Below, piece after piece: positions 17,201 to 23,385 of a DNA stretch of 47,390 bases. The stretch is taken from positions 1 to 47,390 of the forward strand of contig CALVPY010000017.1 in the NCBI GenBank assembly GCA_944354535.1. Direction: 5' to 3'. Positions within the stretch are counted from its first letter, which is position 1. Each line of letters starts with the position of its first letter. Position numbers and translations under genes: made by a program. The notes beneath the pieces were generated by a model. That model ran no database searches, had not been told where the DNA came from, and was given only the letters and a program-made list of their open reading frames with translations. This stretch comes from an uncultured Clostridia bacterium. Its GTDB lineage: Bacteria; Bacillota; Clostridia; Christensenellales; Borkfalkiaceae.

Positions 17201-17828
17201 CGGCGGCGACGGCTGGGCTTACGATATCGGTTACGGCGGCCTCGACCACGTCCTTGCCTCCGGCGAAGACGTCAACGTGCTCGTCCTCGATACCGAGGTC
17301 TACTCCAACACGGGCGGCCAGGCTTCTAAGTCCACCCCCATCGGTGCGGTCGCGAAGTTCGCTTCGAGCGGCAAGCGCGTGAAGAAGAAGGACCTCGGCA
17401 TGATCGCTGCGACCTACGGCTATGTGTATGTTGCTCAGTGCGCGATGGGCTCGGATAAGGCACAGCTCGTCAAGGCCCTCAAGGAAGCGGAAGCTTACCA
17501 CGGCCCTTCGCTCATCATCTGCTACGCGCCCTGCATCAACCACGGCATCAACATGACGAAGTCGCAGGCAGAGGAGAAGGCGGCAGTCGACTGCGGTTAC
17601 TGGCAGCTCTTCCGCTACAACCCCGAACTTGCCAAGGAAGGCAAGAACCCCTTCGTCCTCGATTCCAAGGATCCCACGGGCGATTACCAGGCGTTCATCC
17701 TCGGCGAGACGCGCTACGCTTCCCTCAAGAAGACGCAGCCCGCCGTTGCAGAGGAGCTCTTCAAGGAGACCGAAGAGGCTTCCAAGGAGCGCCTTGCAGG
17801 CTACAAGCACTTCGCTGCAAGAGAGTAA
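14292..17828 (+). CDS. nifJ: Pyruvate:ferredoxin (flavodoxin) oxidoreductase
   Basis: Oxygen-sensitive cytoplasmic enzyme converting pyruvate and CoA to acetyl-CoA, CO2 and reduced ferredoxin. The single 1178-residue chain has the full domain set: N-terminal pyruvate/thiamine-pyrimidine domain (AAIYPITPSSPM at about 24), CoA/transketolase-like domains, a two-cluster ferredoxin insert (CVQCNQC from Cys693, CMGCGVC from Cys745), then the thiamine-diphosphate domain with CAGCGETPY (Cys815, Cys818) and GGDGWAYDIGYGG plus SNTGGQASKSTP. GGAGG lies 7 nt before the ATG. Codon use is strongly biased to C/G third positions, typical of a highly expressed gene. With Pta and AckA at 41-43 kb it makes the acetate and ATP-forming branch of fermentation. 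Confidence 0.97.
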   Translation: MTKMTIDGNTAASHVAYAFSEVAAIYPITPSSPMAESADEWATQGRVNMWGQKLRIAEMQSEGGAAGAVHGSLSAGALTTTYTASQGLLLMIPNMYKISGELLPMVMHVSARALAAHSLNIFGDHADVMACRQTGFAMISSCSVQEVMDLALVAHLSTLRARVPFISFFDGFRTSHEVSKIDVISYEEMKAIVDKKGLEKDIADFRARALNPEHPIQKGTAQNGDTYFQNRETANSYYLAAPAIVQEMMDEVSALTGRSYHLFDYVGAPDAEEVIVIMGSGAETVEESINKLNATGKKYGLIKVRLYRPFVSEAFVKAIPASCRKMAVLDRTKEPGSLGEPLYLDVCTALLEHGMKDITVVGGRYGLGSKEFNPSMVLSVYKNLEKDEPKNHFTVGIYEDVTNTSLDFSEKFDAAPAGSTSCKFYGLGSDGTVGANKNSIKIIGDHTDMYAQAYFFYDSKKSGGITVSHLRFGKTPIQSEYLIDAADFIACHNPSYIIRYDMVSDLKDGGSFLLNAPWTSIEELEANLPAKVKNTLAKKHAKLYVIDAISIAAKLGLRGRTNTILQSAFFLINEQIMPYTEAVDLMKKMAYKSFARKGDAVVQMNYNAIDSAKEHLVQIDIPESWATTTEGAEMIKLADNDYFKNVIAPILALEGDKLPSSAFNADGSVPTGTTKFEKRGVAVMVPKWVKENCVQCNQCSFVCPHACIRPALVAEGAAKPADFDTKPATGIKGYEFRMQVSPLDCMGCGVCAEVCPGMKGNKALVMTPFAELEVKEAANWEYAVDLPEVDLSEVKMADVKKSQFTPSLFEFSGACAGCGETPYVKVVTQLFGDRMIIANATGCSSIYGGSSPTCPYTVNKQGHGPAWANSLFEDNAEFGYGMNLAYKARRETLKDKVAKLAEAWAGYEEGKAACEAWIGNMNDAEGSKKAAAALIKACEGCKDCGCEADALVKEVLADKDCLVKKSFWIIGGDGWAYDIGYGGLDHVLASGEDVNVLVLDTEVYSNTGGQASKSTPIGAVAKFASSGKRVKKKDLGMIAATYGYVYVAQCAMGSDKAQLVKALKEAEAYHGPSLIICYAPCINHGINMTKSQAEEKAAVDCGYWQLFRYNPELAKEGKNPFVLDSKDPTGDYQAFILGETRYASLKKTQPAVAEELFKETEEASKERLAGYKHFAARE

Positions 17829-17854
17829 AACCTAAGCGGCTCTTGCCGCTGACC

Positions 17855-17896
17855 AAAAAAGACCTCCGTCGGCCCGTCCGACGGAGGTCTTTTTTT
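17855..17896. terminator. Bidirectional terminator between oxidoreductase and Xre regulator genes
   Basis: GACCTCCGTCGG and CCGACGGAGGTC (17861-17889) pair over 12 bp, with A6 on the left (17855-17860) and T7 on the right (17890-17896), so it can stop transcription from both converging genes. Confidence 0.9.
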
Positions 17897-18098
17897 AATA
17901 ATCGTCGCTCATCCCCAAGAGATAATCTGCCGAAACCTCAAAAAAGCGGCTGATCTTTACCACAAGCTCCGTGCTCAGATCGAGCTGCTCCAGCTCGTAT
18001 TTGCTCACGCTCTTCTGCGTCAACCCGAGCTGTTCCGCAAGCTGCGTCTGCGTCAGCCCTTTCTCGATGCGCAATTCTCTGATCCTCTGCCCGTACAT
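17895..18098 (-). CDS. Xre-family helix-turn-helix regulator
   Basis: Small DNA-binding repressor of 67 residues from ATG 18098 (MYGQRIRELR), almost only a Cro/CI helix-turn-helix: QTQLAEQLGLTQKSVSKYE is the HTH core, followed by a C-terminal cap. A longer in-frame reading to 18149 would run through the divergent operator and is unlikely. It is divergent from the zinc-ribbon membrane protein gene, and inverted repeats lie in the shared control region, so it probably regulates both. AT-richer than surrounding genes on its 5' side. Confidence 0.85.
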   Translation of the reverse strand: MYGQRIRELRIEKGLTQTQLAEQLGLTQKSVSKYELEQLDLSTELVVKISRFFEVSADYLLGMSDDY

Positions 18099-18119
18099 TT
18101 TATCACCCCGCCTACAATT

Positions 18120-18171
18120 TACTCCAAAACGGGGTGAAATACTTGACATACTCTATTTTGGAGTATATAAT
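18120..18171 (+). promoter_or_regulatory. Divergent promoter with palindromic operator
   Basis: TTGACA (18143-18148), 17 bp, TATAAT (18166-18171) is a perfect consensus for the rightward gene. TACTCCAAAA (18120-18129) and TTTTGGAGTA (18156-18165) are exact inverted repeats, and ATACTC/GAGTAT (18148-18153, 18161-18166) is a tighter palindrome lying between -35 and -10, so a bound repressor would block RNA polymerase. Confidence 0.8.
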
Positions 18172-18193
18172 GTTGATATTCAGGAGGGAACCA

Positions 18194-18991
18194 ATGAAAC
18201 CGCTTACAGATTTACAAAAGAAATCACAAGAACTATGGGACGAAAGTTTCGACAAATACGTTAAAAGCATGACGAAACGCAAAATCATTTATTACTTTGT
18301 GCTGATCATCATAACCACCGCCGTCACTATACTCGGATATATCATAGACCAGGATCTGATCCTCCACATGGCAGAAAAAGATGGAGTCTACCGTTCTCCT
18401 CTCTTTATTGTCGTATTGCTCCTTGATTGTGTGCTGTTAGGTTTTTTGTATGGTATCGCATCATATCTGACTTCCGGCGTCAACAAGCCTTTTCCGTATA
18501 CGCGCATGAAGAATCAGATAAATCAACACCTCAATGCTTTCGACAGAGCTTTCCATGTCATCTGCATTATTCTCGGTGTTCTTGCGATCCCCGGTTGGAT
18601 CCTTGTCAGCTTTGTGCCGGCGCTTCAGCTTGAGAGCGCCTCTTTGGCACACGTTGTATGTACGGCCCTATATGCGTTCTTAACGGCGGGGATCATTTCG
18701 CTTTTATTTTTCCCGGCCTCTAATTTATATGAAGATCGCTGCCCGAATTGTGATATGTGCCATGCCTTTACATCAAAAGACACAGCGGATAGAATAGTTG
18801 ATACCAAATGGCTCGGAACAGGCGAATACTCTGCCGCCGATATCTATGTGGACGGCAATAATGTCGGAAGCATTCGAAAGACTTACGATCGAGGAAACGT
18901 AGAAAAGCATGAAGTGACAACTTTGCACACCTGCAGATTTTGCGGCTATACTTATAACTCGACCAGTAATTATCGTAAGAACACATATTGA
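18194..18991 (+). CDS. Membrane protein with zinc-ribbon-like Cys pairs, unknown function
   Basis: A 265-residue protein from ATG 18194 (AGGAGG 6 nt upstream). Four predicted membrane helices (about 31-52, 72-95, 119-143, 156-181) are followed by a cytoplasmic tail with CPNCDMC and, about 60 residues on, CRFCGY, which could bind zinc as a split ribbon. I do not recognise the family. The gene is clearly AT-richer than its neighbours and uses different codons, and it is paired with a divergent Xre regulator, so it looks horizontally acquired. Function could be stress- or phage-related, but nothing in the sequence proves this. Confidence 0.8.
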   Translation: MKPLTDLQKKSQELWDESFDKYVKSMTKRKIIYYFVLIIITTAVTILGYIIDQDLILHMAEKDGVYRSPLFIVVLLLDCVLLGFLYGIASYLTSGVNKPFPYTRMKNQINQHLNAFDRAFHVICIILGVLAIPGWILVSFVPALQLESASLAHVVCTALYAFLTAGIISLLFFPASNLYEDRCPNCDMCHAFTSKDTADRIVDTKWLGTGEYSAADIYVDGNNVGSIRKTYDRGNVEKHEVTTLHTCRFCGYTYNSTSNYRKNTY

Positions 18992-18998
18992 CAAGGAG

Positions 18999-19027
18999 TT
19001 GACATCTCCCCCGCCCTGTACCACAAT
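18999..19027 (+). promoter_or_regulatory. Probable promoter of the truncated membrane-protein gene
   Basis: TTGACA (18999-19004), 17 bp, CACAAT (19022-19027). Confidence 0.45.
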
Positions 19028-19028
19028 G

Positions 19029-19055
19029 AAAAAGCGCGGGCGCACCTGCCCGCGC
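19029..19055 (-). terminator. Minus-strand terminator-like hairpin
   Basis: GCGCGGGC-N6-GCCCGCGC (19034-19055) followed on the minus strand by TTTTTC (19033-19028). It would stop leftward transcription arriving from the repeat and tRNA. Confidence 0.6.
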
Positions 19056-19080
19056 AAGATCGCAAGAAGGAAACCCGATC

Positions 19081-19254
19081 ATGTGTTTTGGGGGAAAGAC
19101 CGCAAGCAGCATCGGCGCCTTCCGGGAGCAGTTCGTGGACAATACGGGGCTCACCATCGTCCGCATGCTCGTCTTTCTCGTTTTGGGGCTCGTCGTCATC
19201 CGCATCGTGCAGTTCATCGCCCGCGCCGTCTCGCTCAAGAGCAAGCCGCGCGAA
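19081..19254 (+). pseudogene. N-terminal fragment of a small-conductance mechanosensitive-channel-like protein
   Basis: From ATG 19081 the reading frame gives about 55 residues with a good membrane helix (MLVFLVLGLVVIRIVQFIAR) followed by SLKSK, which resembles the first helices of MscS-family proteins. At 19252 the frame enters a 141-bp tandem repeat and loses any sense. No continuation is found after the repeats, so the 3' part has been lost. The family call rests on one helix and is tentative; the truncation at the repeat boundary is plain. Confidence 0.5.
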
Positions 19255-19545
19255 CCGCCGCCTTTTCTCTTCTGCCCGGCAAGGCGCCACACACAAAAAA
19301 ATGAGCAGGCACACCGCGTAGCCTGTGCCGGGAATCAACCGACACCCCTGAAGGGGTCCCCTCGGTTGAGCTTCGGCGGAAACGCCTCGCACGAACCGCC
19401 GCCTTTTCTCTTCTGCCCGGCAAGGCCGCTACACACAAAAAAATGAGCAGGCACACCGCGTAGCCTGTGCCGGGAATCAACCGACACCCCTGAAGGGGTC
19501 CCCTCGGTTGGGCTTCGGCGGAAACGCCTCGCACGAACCGCCGGG
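19252..19545. repeat. Tandem 141/142-bp repeat next to tRNA-Glu
   Basis: Two nearly identical units begin at 19252 and 19393, and the first bases of a third at 19535, each starting GAACCGCCG. Each unit contains an inverted repeat GGCACA...TGTGCC and a hairpin CAACCGA...TCGGTTG. On the minus strand each has GGTTGATTCCCGGCA, one base short of the T-arm of the neighbouring tRNA (GGTTCGATTCCCGGCA). Open frames read through the units are products of the repetition, not genes. Confidence 0.9.
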
Positions 19546-19566
19546 TTCGACGCTCTGAAAGAGCGC

Positions 19567-19610
19567 CAACACAAAAACAGCACCTGAAATCAGGTGCTGT
19601 TTTTGTGTTG
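19567..19610. terminator. Terminator of tRNA-Glu, likely bidirectional
   Basis: A perfect 20-bp inverted repeat (19567-19586 with 19591-19610, loop AAAT) containing A5 and T5 runs. Its right edge touches the tRNA CCA end, so it acts directly after the tRNA. Confidence 0.85.
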
Positions 19611-19683
19611 GTGACCTTGCCGGGAATCGAACCCGGGATTGCGCCGTGAGAGGGCGCCGTCTTAACCGCTTGACCACAAGGCC
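19609..19683 (-). tRNA. tRNA-Glu, anticodon CTC
   Basis: Full cloverleaf on the minus strand: acceptor arms GGCCTTG and CAAGGTC (one G-U), D-arm with TGGTCAAGCGGTTAAGAC, anticodon stem GCGCC/GGCGC with loop CTCTCAC (anticodon CTC, reads GAG), T-arm CCGGG-TTCGATT-CCCGG, discriminator A and an encoded CCA (19611-19609). Confidence 0.95.
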
Positions 19684-19824
19684 ATATGATCTTGTAATAT
19701 GCTCCGAACCGCCTCGCCGAGCAGATTTCCCCGCCCGAGGTGCGATTACTTGGTGATTATAGCATATTCTCGTTCATCTTGCAACCGTTTTTACGCACGA
19801 AAGCGCAAAAATTTTTATGAAATA

Positions 19825-20004
19825 AAATGACATCCGCCTGTGCCGCAAACCGATGAAGGTAGACCCGCTTCTCGCAGGTGGGTGCGCGGCGGCACGGCAT
19901 CTGACTTTCCGTAACAACAGACCTTGCATAGCCGCGCCGACAAGCGCTCCCGAATAAAAAATGTGGATCACGCATTTACCGGCTTCCGTACACCGCAGGT
20001 GTCA
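19825..20004 (-). ncRNA. ssrS: Probable 6S RNA (RNA polymerase-binding regulatory RNA)
   Basis: The 390-bp gap between tRNA-Glu and the transferase gene has no gene-like frame but has a promoter followed by about 180 nt whose ends pair: GATGACACCTG at the 5' end with CAGG...ATGTCAT at the 3' end, followed by TTTTATTT. The interior is GC-rich and folds into a long rod, with features I associate with clostridial 6S RNAs (CACCCACCTG...GGGTCTACCTTC in the 3' part). Length fits 6S RNA. The identity is from memory of the family and structure, so it stays probable; an independently transcribed structured RNA is better supported than its name. Confidence 0.55.
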
Positions 20005-20009
20005 TCTAT

Positions 20010-20038
20010 ATTATAGCAAAAGATGCCCCGCAATGCAA
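20010..20038 (-). promoter_or_regulatory. Promoter of the structured RNA
   Basis: Minus-strand TTGCAT (20038-20033), 17 bp, TATAAT (20015-20010). Transcription would begin at about 20003, right at the 5' end of the closing stem. Confidence 0.65.
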
Positions 20039-20074
20039 CCTTCTTGAACAAATTTCCGCAAAGAAATATTTTCC

Positions 20075-20689
20075 TTACGGCGCGGCCTTGAAAAACGCGG
20101 CTTCTTCCCGCCCGCATACGGCAAGCAGACGCTCCCCCGCCTCCTTCCACACGATGCGGACGGGCTGCTCCCTTCCCGCGCGCACAACGCGCCCCGTCGG
20201 GGAGATCTCAACCTCATTCCACGCCGAAAGCCCCTCGCCCGTCATTTTGAGATAGCTCTCCTTGCCCGTCCAGATGCGGTAAAACGCCCGCGCCCGTTCT
20301 GCCCCGCCCGCCGCCTCAACGAACGCGCGCTCCTCCTTTGAAAAGCGCCGCACGACCCCTTCCCGCACGCGGGAAAGCTTTTCGACGTCGCAGCCGACGG
20401 GGCGATCCCCCACCGCGAGCACCGCCATCCCCCCGCCGTGCGCAAGGCTCAGAAAGAGGCGCGGATGCAAGAGCTTCCCACGCGCATCCGCATAAACTTC
20501 CTCGTCGCTTGCAAAATAGCGCGGCAAAATGCGGGCAAGCAGCAGCCCCGCCCCCGCGCTCTCCTTCCGCTTCTCTAAAGACAATAGCCGTACCGCCTTT
20601 ATAAGCCGCGCCGCGGACAGCTCGGAAGAAAGACCGCCCTCCCGCGGGTCGGGCAGGAGAGCGGTATCCATGTAAAATACGTTCGTCAA
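20075..20689 (-). CDS. 4'-phosphopantetheinyl transferase, Sfp family
   Basis: Transfers phosphopantetheine from CoA to a carrier-protein serine. The 204 residues show the family's Mg-binding residues GCDVE (Asp101, Glu103) and WTGKESYLK (Glu144). The start is TTG at 20689, one base after the upstream stop, with AAGGTG about 6-7 nt upstream; an ATG at 20671 has no ribosome site. It is the last gene of the STAS/phosphatase operon. Acyl carrier protein is encoded 2.4 kb away (23.1 kb) and is a plausible substrate, though AcpS normally does this job, so another carrier is possible. Confidence 0.88.
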   Translation of the reverse strand: MTNVFYMDTALLPDPREGGLSSELSAARLIKAVRLLSLEKRKESAGAGLLLARILPRYFASDEEVYADARGKLLHPRLFLSLAHGGGMAVLAVGDRPVGCDVEKLSRVREGVVRRFSKEERAFVEAAGGAERARAFYRIWTGKESYLKMTGEGLSAWNEVEISPTGRVVRAGREQPVRIVWKEAGERLLAVCGREEAAFFKAAP

Positions 20690-20690
20690 T

Positions 20691-22208
20691 TCAGTTCACC
20701 TTGATAACGGGGAAACGGATGGTGAGCACGTTGCGGTTTTCCTGCGTACGGTAATAGATCTCGCCCGCGATCTGGCGGATGATCGCCATGCCCATGCCGC
20801 CCTCCGTATAATTGCTGTTGTAATACCCGCCCTCGGGGCGCACCTGCAGAGGATTGAATGGCTCGCCGTCGTCCGTAAAGCGCACGACGAAGCTGTTGCC
20901 CTCTACCTGACAGCTCAGGTGGATGGTATTTGCCCCCGAATGATTGACGATATTGGTAAAGATCTCCTCGCACGCCAAAAAGATCTTGTTCTTGCGGGGG
21001 TCGTCTTTGAGCCAGTCGAGGATGGTATCGCGCAGGCGCTCGAGTTCGCTCGTCTTGGGGCTGAGCTCGGTCTGGATGCCGTTGGGATAGTAGAGGGCGT
21101 AGACGGCAAGATCGTCCCGAAGGGCGGCGCCCCCGACAAAGCCCTTGACGGCCTCGGTGACGGCAGAGACGATGCGCTCCGCCCCCAAAGAGCGTTCCCA
21201 ACCGTCCTTGACGGCATCGAAGAGACGGTCGTAGCCGAACGCCTCGCCCTTTGCGCTGCGCGCTTCCACCGCGCCGTTCGTATAGGTGACGAGGCAGCGC
21301 CCCGGCTTGAAGATGAGATATTCCTCGGTGAGTTCGGGCTGACGGTAGAGCCCGAGCGGGCAGCCCGGCTGCACGCGCAGGAAGGCGCGCTCCTTGCCCA
21401 CGAGGACGGGCGGATTGGCGCCCGCATTGACATAGCGCAGCTCCCCCGTGCCGGGCATGAAGACCGCAAAGAAGCCCGTCAGGGCAAGGCGGTCGGGATT
21501 GTTTTCGACAAGCGCCTGATTGAGGCGCAGGACGGCTTCGGCCAGCGTATCGGAAGTGTGCGCGGCGTCGCGGAAGAGTTCTTTGGCGCGGGAAGCAAAG
21601 CGCGCTGCCGCAAAGCCGCTGCCCCAGACGTCCGCCGTCATGAAGCAGAGCGTGCGGCGGCCGAGATAGAACCCGTCAAAGAAGTCGGCTGAAATGAGGG
21701 AGGCGCGCTCCGCCCCGCCCGCGCCGCTGAAATCGAGCTCGATGCAGGGCAGCGACGTCGACGAAAGGGCGGCCTCCATATCGCGGGCGATGCCTTCCTC
21801 GGCCTTCCTCCGAGCGTCGAGGGCGATGGCGCCCTCGCGGTCTTTGACGGACTGTTCCACGGAAGCGCCGAGCTTTTGGATGGCGCTCTCCACGGGAGCC
21901 CATTCTCCGCCGAGTCCGGCCTGCCTGTGCGCGGCGGCCTCTTCGACGGCGCGCGCCGCACGGGAGATAGAGGATGCGATGCGGATGAAGTAAAAGACGA
22001 GCGCCGCAGCGTACATGATGAGCAGCACTGCGAGCGCGGGAACGACCTCCCACAGCACGCGGTGCAAAACCTCGGCATCGCTGCCCGCGCCGTCGGGAAG
22101 CAGGACAAAGTAGCGGATCGCGCCGTACACGACCGCCGCCAGGACAAGCCCCGCGAAGAACAGGGTGAGGATCTTGGGGAACGTGAGCCCCATGCGCCGT
22201 TTGCTCAT
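20691..22208 (-). CDS. Fused SpoIIE/RsbU-type phosphatase and HATPase (RsbW-like) kinase, membrane bound
   Basis: A 505-residue partner-switching protein. Two membrane helices (about 13-36 and 52-76) precede a short coiled coil, a PP2C-like SpoIIE domain (about 150-370: SADFFDGF, ADVWGSG and RDDLAVY hold the metal-binding Asp residues), and a C-terminal GHKL ATPase (about 385-505: EEIFTNIVNHS N-box, DDGEPF, GGMGMAII). So both the enzyme that would dephosphorylate an anti-sigma antagonist and the one that would phosphorylate it lie in one chain. The ATG overlaps the stop of the STAS gene (ATGA). No sigma factor gene is nearby; the output is unknown. Confidence 0.92.
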   Translation of the reverse strand: MSKRRMGLTFPKILTLFFAGLVLAAVVYGAIRYFVLLPDGAGSDAEVLHRVLWEVVPALAVLLIMYAAALVFYFIRIASSISRAARAVEEAAAHRQAGLGGEWAPVESAIQKLGASVEQSVKDREGAIALDARRKAEEGIARDMEAALSSTSLPCIELDFSGAGGAERASLISADFFDGFYLGRRTLCFMTADVWGSGFAAARFASRAKELFRDAAHTSDTLAEAVLRLNQALVENNPDRLALTGFFAVFMPGTGELRYVNAGANPPVLVGKERAFLRVQPGCPLGLYRQPELTEEYLIFKPGRCLVTYTNGAVEARSAKGEAFGYDRLFDAVKDGWERSLGAERIVSAVTEAVKGFVGGAALRDDLAVYALYYPNGIQTELSPKTSELERLRDTILDWLKDDPRKNKIFLACEEIFTNIVNHSGANTIHLSCQVEGNSFVVRFTDDGEPFNPLQVRPEGGYYNSNYTEGGMGMAIIRQIAGEIYYRTQENRNVLTIRFPVIKVN

Positions 22209-22507
22209 CCCAGCACCTCCATGTGGCCGATGAGGCCGGTCATCGTGAGGACTTCCCTGACGAAGGCGGGCACGCGCACGAGAGAAAAACTGCCGCCCCT
22301 TTCCTCCATCGCCTTCTGGGCGAGGGCGAACTGCCTCAGCCCCGCAGAAGAGACATACTCCAGCTTCTGGAGGTCTAAAACGAGGTCGGTGACGTCCTTC
22401 CCCAGCGCCGCGACCGCCGCGCCGAGCTCATCCGCCGTCATCGCGTCCAGGCTTCCCGTGAGCGAGAGCATCGCCGCGGTGCCGTCCGTTGTCTTTTCGA
22501 TCTTCAT
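22205..22507 (-). CDS. STAS-domain anti-sigma factor antagonist (SpoIIAA/RsbV-like)
   Basis: A 100-residue single STAS domain starting MKIEKTTDG; AGGAGG is 7 nt before ATG 22507. The phosphorylation loop reads YVSSAGLRQ; by alignment with SpoIIAA the phosphorylated residue is Ser54. It overlaps the kinase/phosphatase gene by 4 bp, so it is almost certainly the substrate of both activities. The in-frame extension upstream of 22507 runs into the inverted-repeat element and is not supported. Confidence 0.92.
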   Translation of the reverse strand: MKIEKTTDGTAAMLSLTGSLDAMTADELGAAVAALGKDVTDLVLDLQKLEYVSSAGLRQFALAQKAMEERGGSFSLVRVPAFVREVLTMTGLIGHMEVLG

Positions 22508-22567
22508 CCTTTGTCCTCCTTGCGTATTTCCCGCCGCCGAGGCGGCGTTTGGCAGCATTTTTATCAT

Positions 22568-22956
22568 TATACTGTAAGGGAACAGTACGAACCACGCTTT
22601 TTCGTCGCGGCAAGACGCGTCTTGCGGGCATTCGGCAAAGCCGACCGCCGCGCCTTTTTCGTCTGCCGCTCCTCTTCGCAAAATTTTACATCGTAAAATT
22701 TTGCGAGGGCTGTGGTATGAATTGGACGCCTTGCCGTTCATCGTCTTTGCAATACGGCGGTATTGCTGCATCCTCTTCACGGCAAAGCATCTCAAAATCT
22801 ACTCGCCAAAAGTGCGAAGCAATCAAAAGCTGCGGTTTTGCCCCCAGACAAGGCAAGGGCCGCAGCCCGTGCCGAGCGCACGGTCAAGGGCCTTAACGCA
22901 GTATCGGGGCAAAACACGCGCTTTTGATCGGGTTCCTATTATTCCCTTACAGTATA
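22568..22956. mobile_element. 389-bp non-coding element with 15-bp terminal inverted repeats (MITE-like)
   Basis: TATACTGTAAGGGAA (22568-22582) is exactly repeated in inverse as TTCCCTTACAGTATA (22942-22956). Between them lie no credible gene, a 13-bp perfect hairpin (22677-22705, CGCAAAATTTTAC) and several GC-rich inverted stretches. No transposase, and no clear target duplication. The left end supplies a TATAAT (minus strand, 22571-22566) that could serve as -10 for the STAS operon. The remainder of the 565-bp gap (22957-23034) shows nothing else. Confidence 0.6.
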
Positions 22957-23034
22957 CCATATCGCAGGGCAAAAGAAAAGCCCCGCCGCGAAATTTCTCC
23001 GCCTGCGGGAAAAAAAAGAACGCTGCGTCCAAAC

Positions 23035-23063
23035 AAAAAAGCGCAGCTTTTCCTGCCGCGCTT
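23035..23063 (-). terminator. acpP terminator
   Basis: Minus-strand hairpin AAGCGCGGC...GCTGCGCTT (23063-23039) followed by a T6 run that the stem partly overlaps (23040-23035), 10 bp after the stop codon. Confidence 0.85.
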
Positions 23064-23072
23064 TCCTGTTTG

Positions 23073-23300
23073 TTACTTCTGAAGCTTGTTCATCATATCG
23101 ACGATATCCTGCACCGTCTTGATGTTCTCCACATCGGTCTCGGGAAGGGTGATGCCGTACTCGTCTTCAAGCGCCATCATGAGCTCCACGACGTCGAGGG
23201 AATCGGCGCCGAGGTCTTTGACGACCTCCTGCTCGGGGCGGATGCTGTCCGCCGGGATCCCCAGCTGCTCGCCGAGCATATTGCAAACTTTCTCAAACAT
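23073..23300 (-). CDS. acpP: Acyl carrier protein
   Basis: Carries acyl chains on phosphopantetheine in fatty acid synthesis. The 75 residues match the family in length, acidity and the attachment motif GADSLDVVEL (Ser34). ATG 23300 follows GGAGG by 8 nt. It has its own promoter and terminator, and is not in a fab cluster here. Confidence 0.95.
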   Translation of the reverse strand: MFEKVCNMLGEQLGIPADSIRPEQEVVKDLGADSLDVVELMMALEDEYGITLPETDVENIKTVQDIVDMMNKLQK

Positions 23301-23356
23301 AAGAATATCCTCCGTAACTCGCCGCACGCGGCGGCTTGTCATATCTCTGTGTGACT

Positions 23357-23385
23357 ATCATACAACAAGAATATGGGTTTGTCAA
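23357..23385 (-). promoter_or_regulatory. acpP promoter
   Basis: Minus-strand TTGACA (23385-23380), 17 bp, TATGAT (23362-23357). The -35 overlaps the stop codon of the upstream gene. Confidence 0.8.

Noticed and set aside
14157-17810. A 1217-codon open frame on the minus strand, opposite the oxidoreductase gene
   Set aside because: The plus-strand protein is a complete, motif-perfect PFOR. The antisense frame is open because G/C-ending codons avoid stop codons in that frame; its translation is Leu/Val/Asp-rich without motifs, and no ribosome site or promoter fits.
19235-19677. Overlapping minus-strand open frames that encode repeated peptides (GVSAEAQPRG, PGRREKAAV)
   Set aside because: They read through the 141-bp tandem repeat and the tRNA; the repeated peptide follows from DNA repetition, with no ribosome sites.
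22701-23354. Plus-strand open frame of 217 codons running from the inverted-end element into acpP
   Set aside because: It crosses the element boundary, the acpP terminator and antisense acpP, and has no motif or ribosome site.
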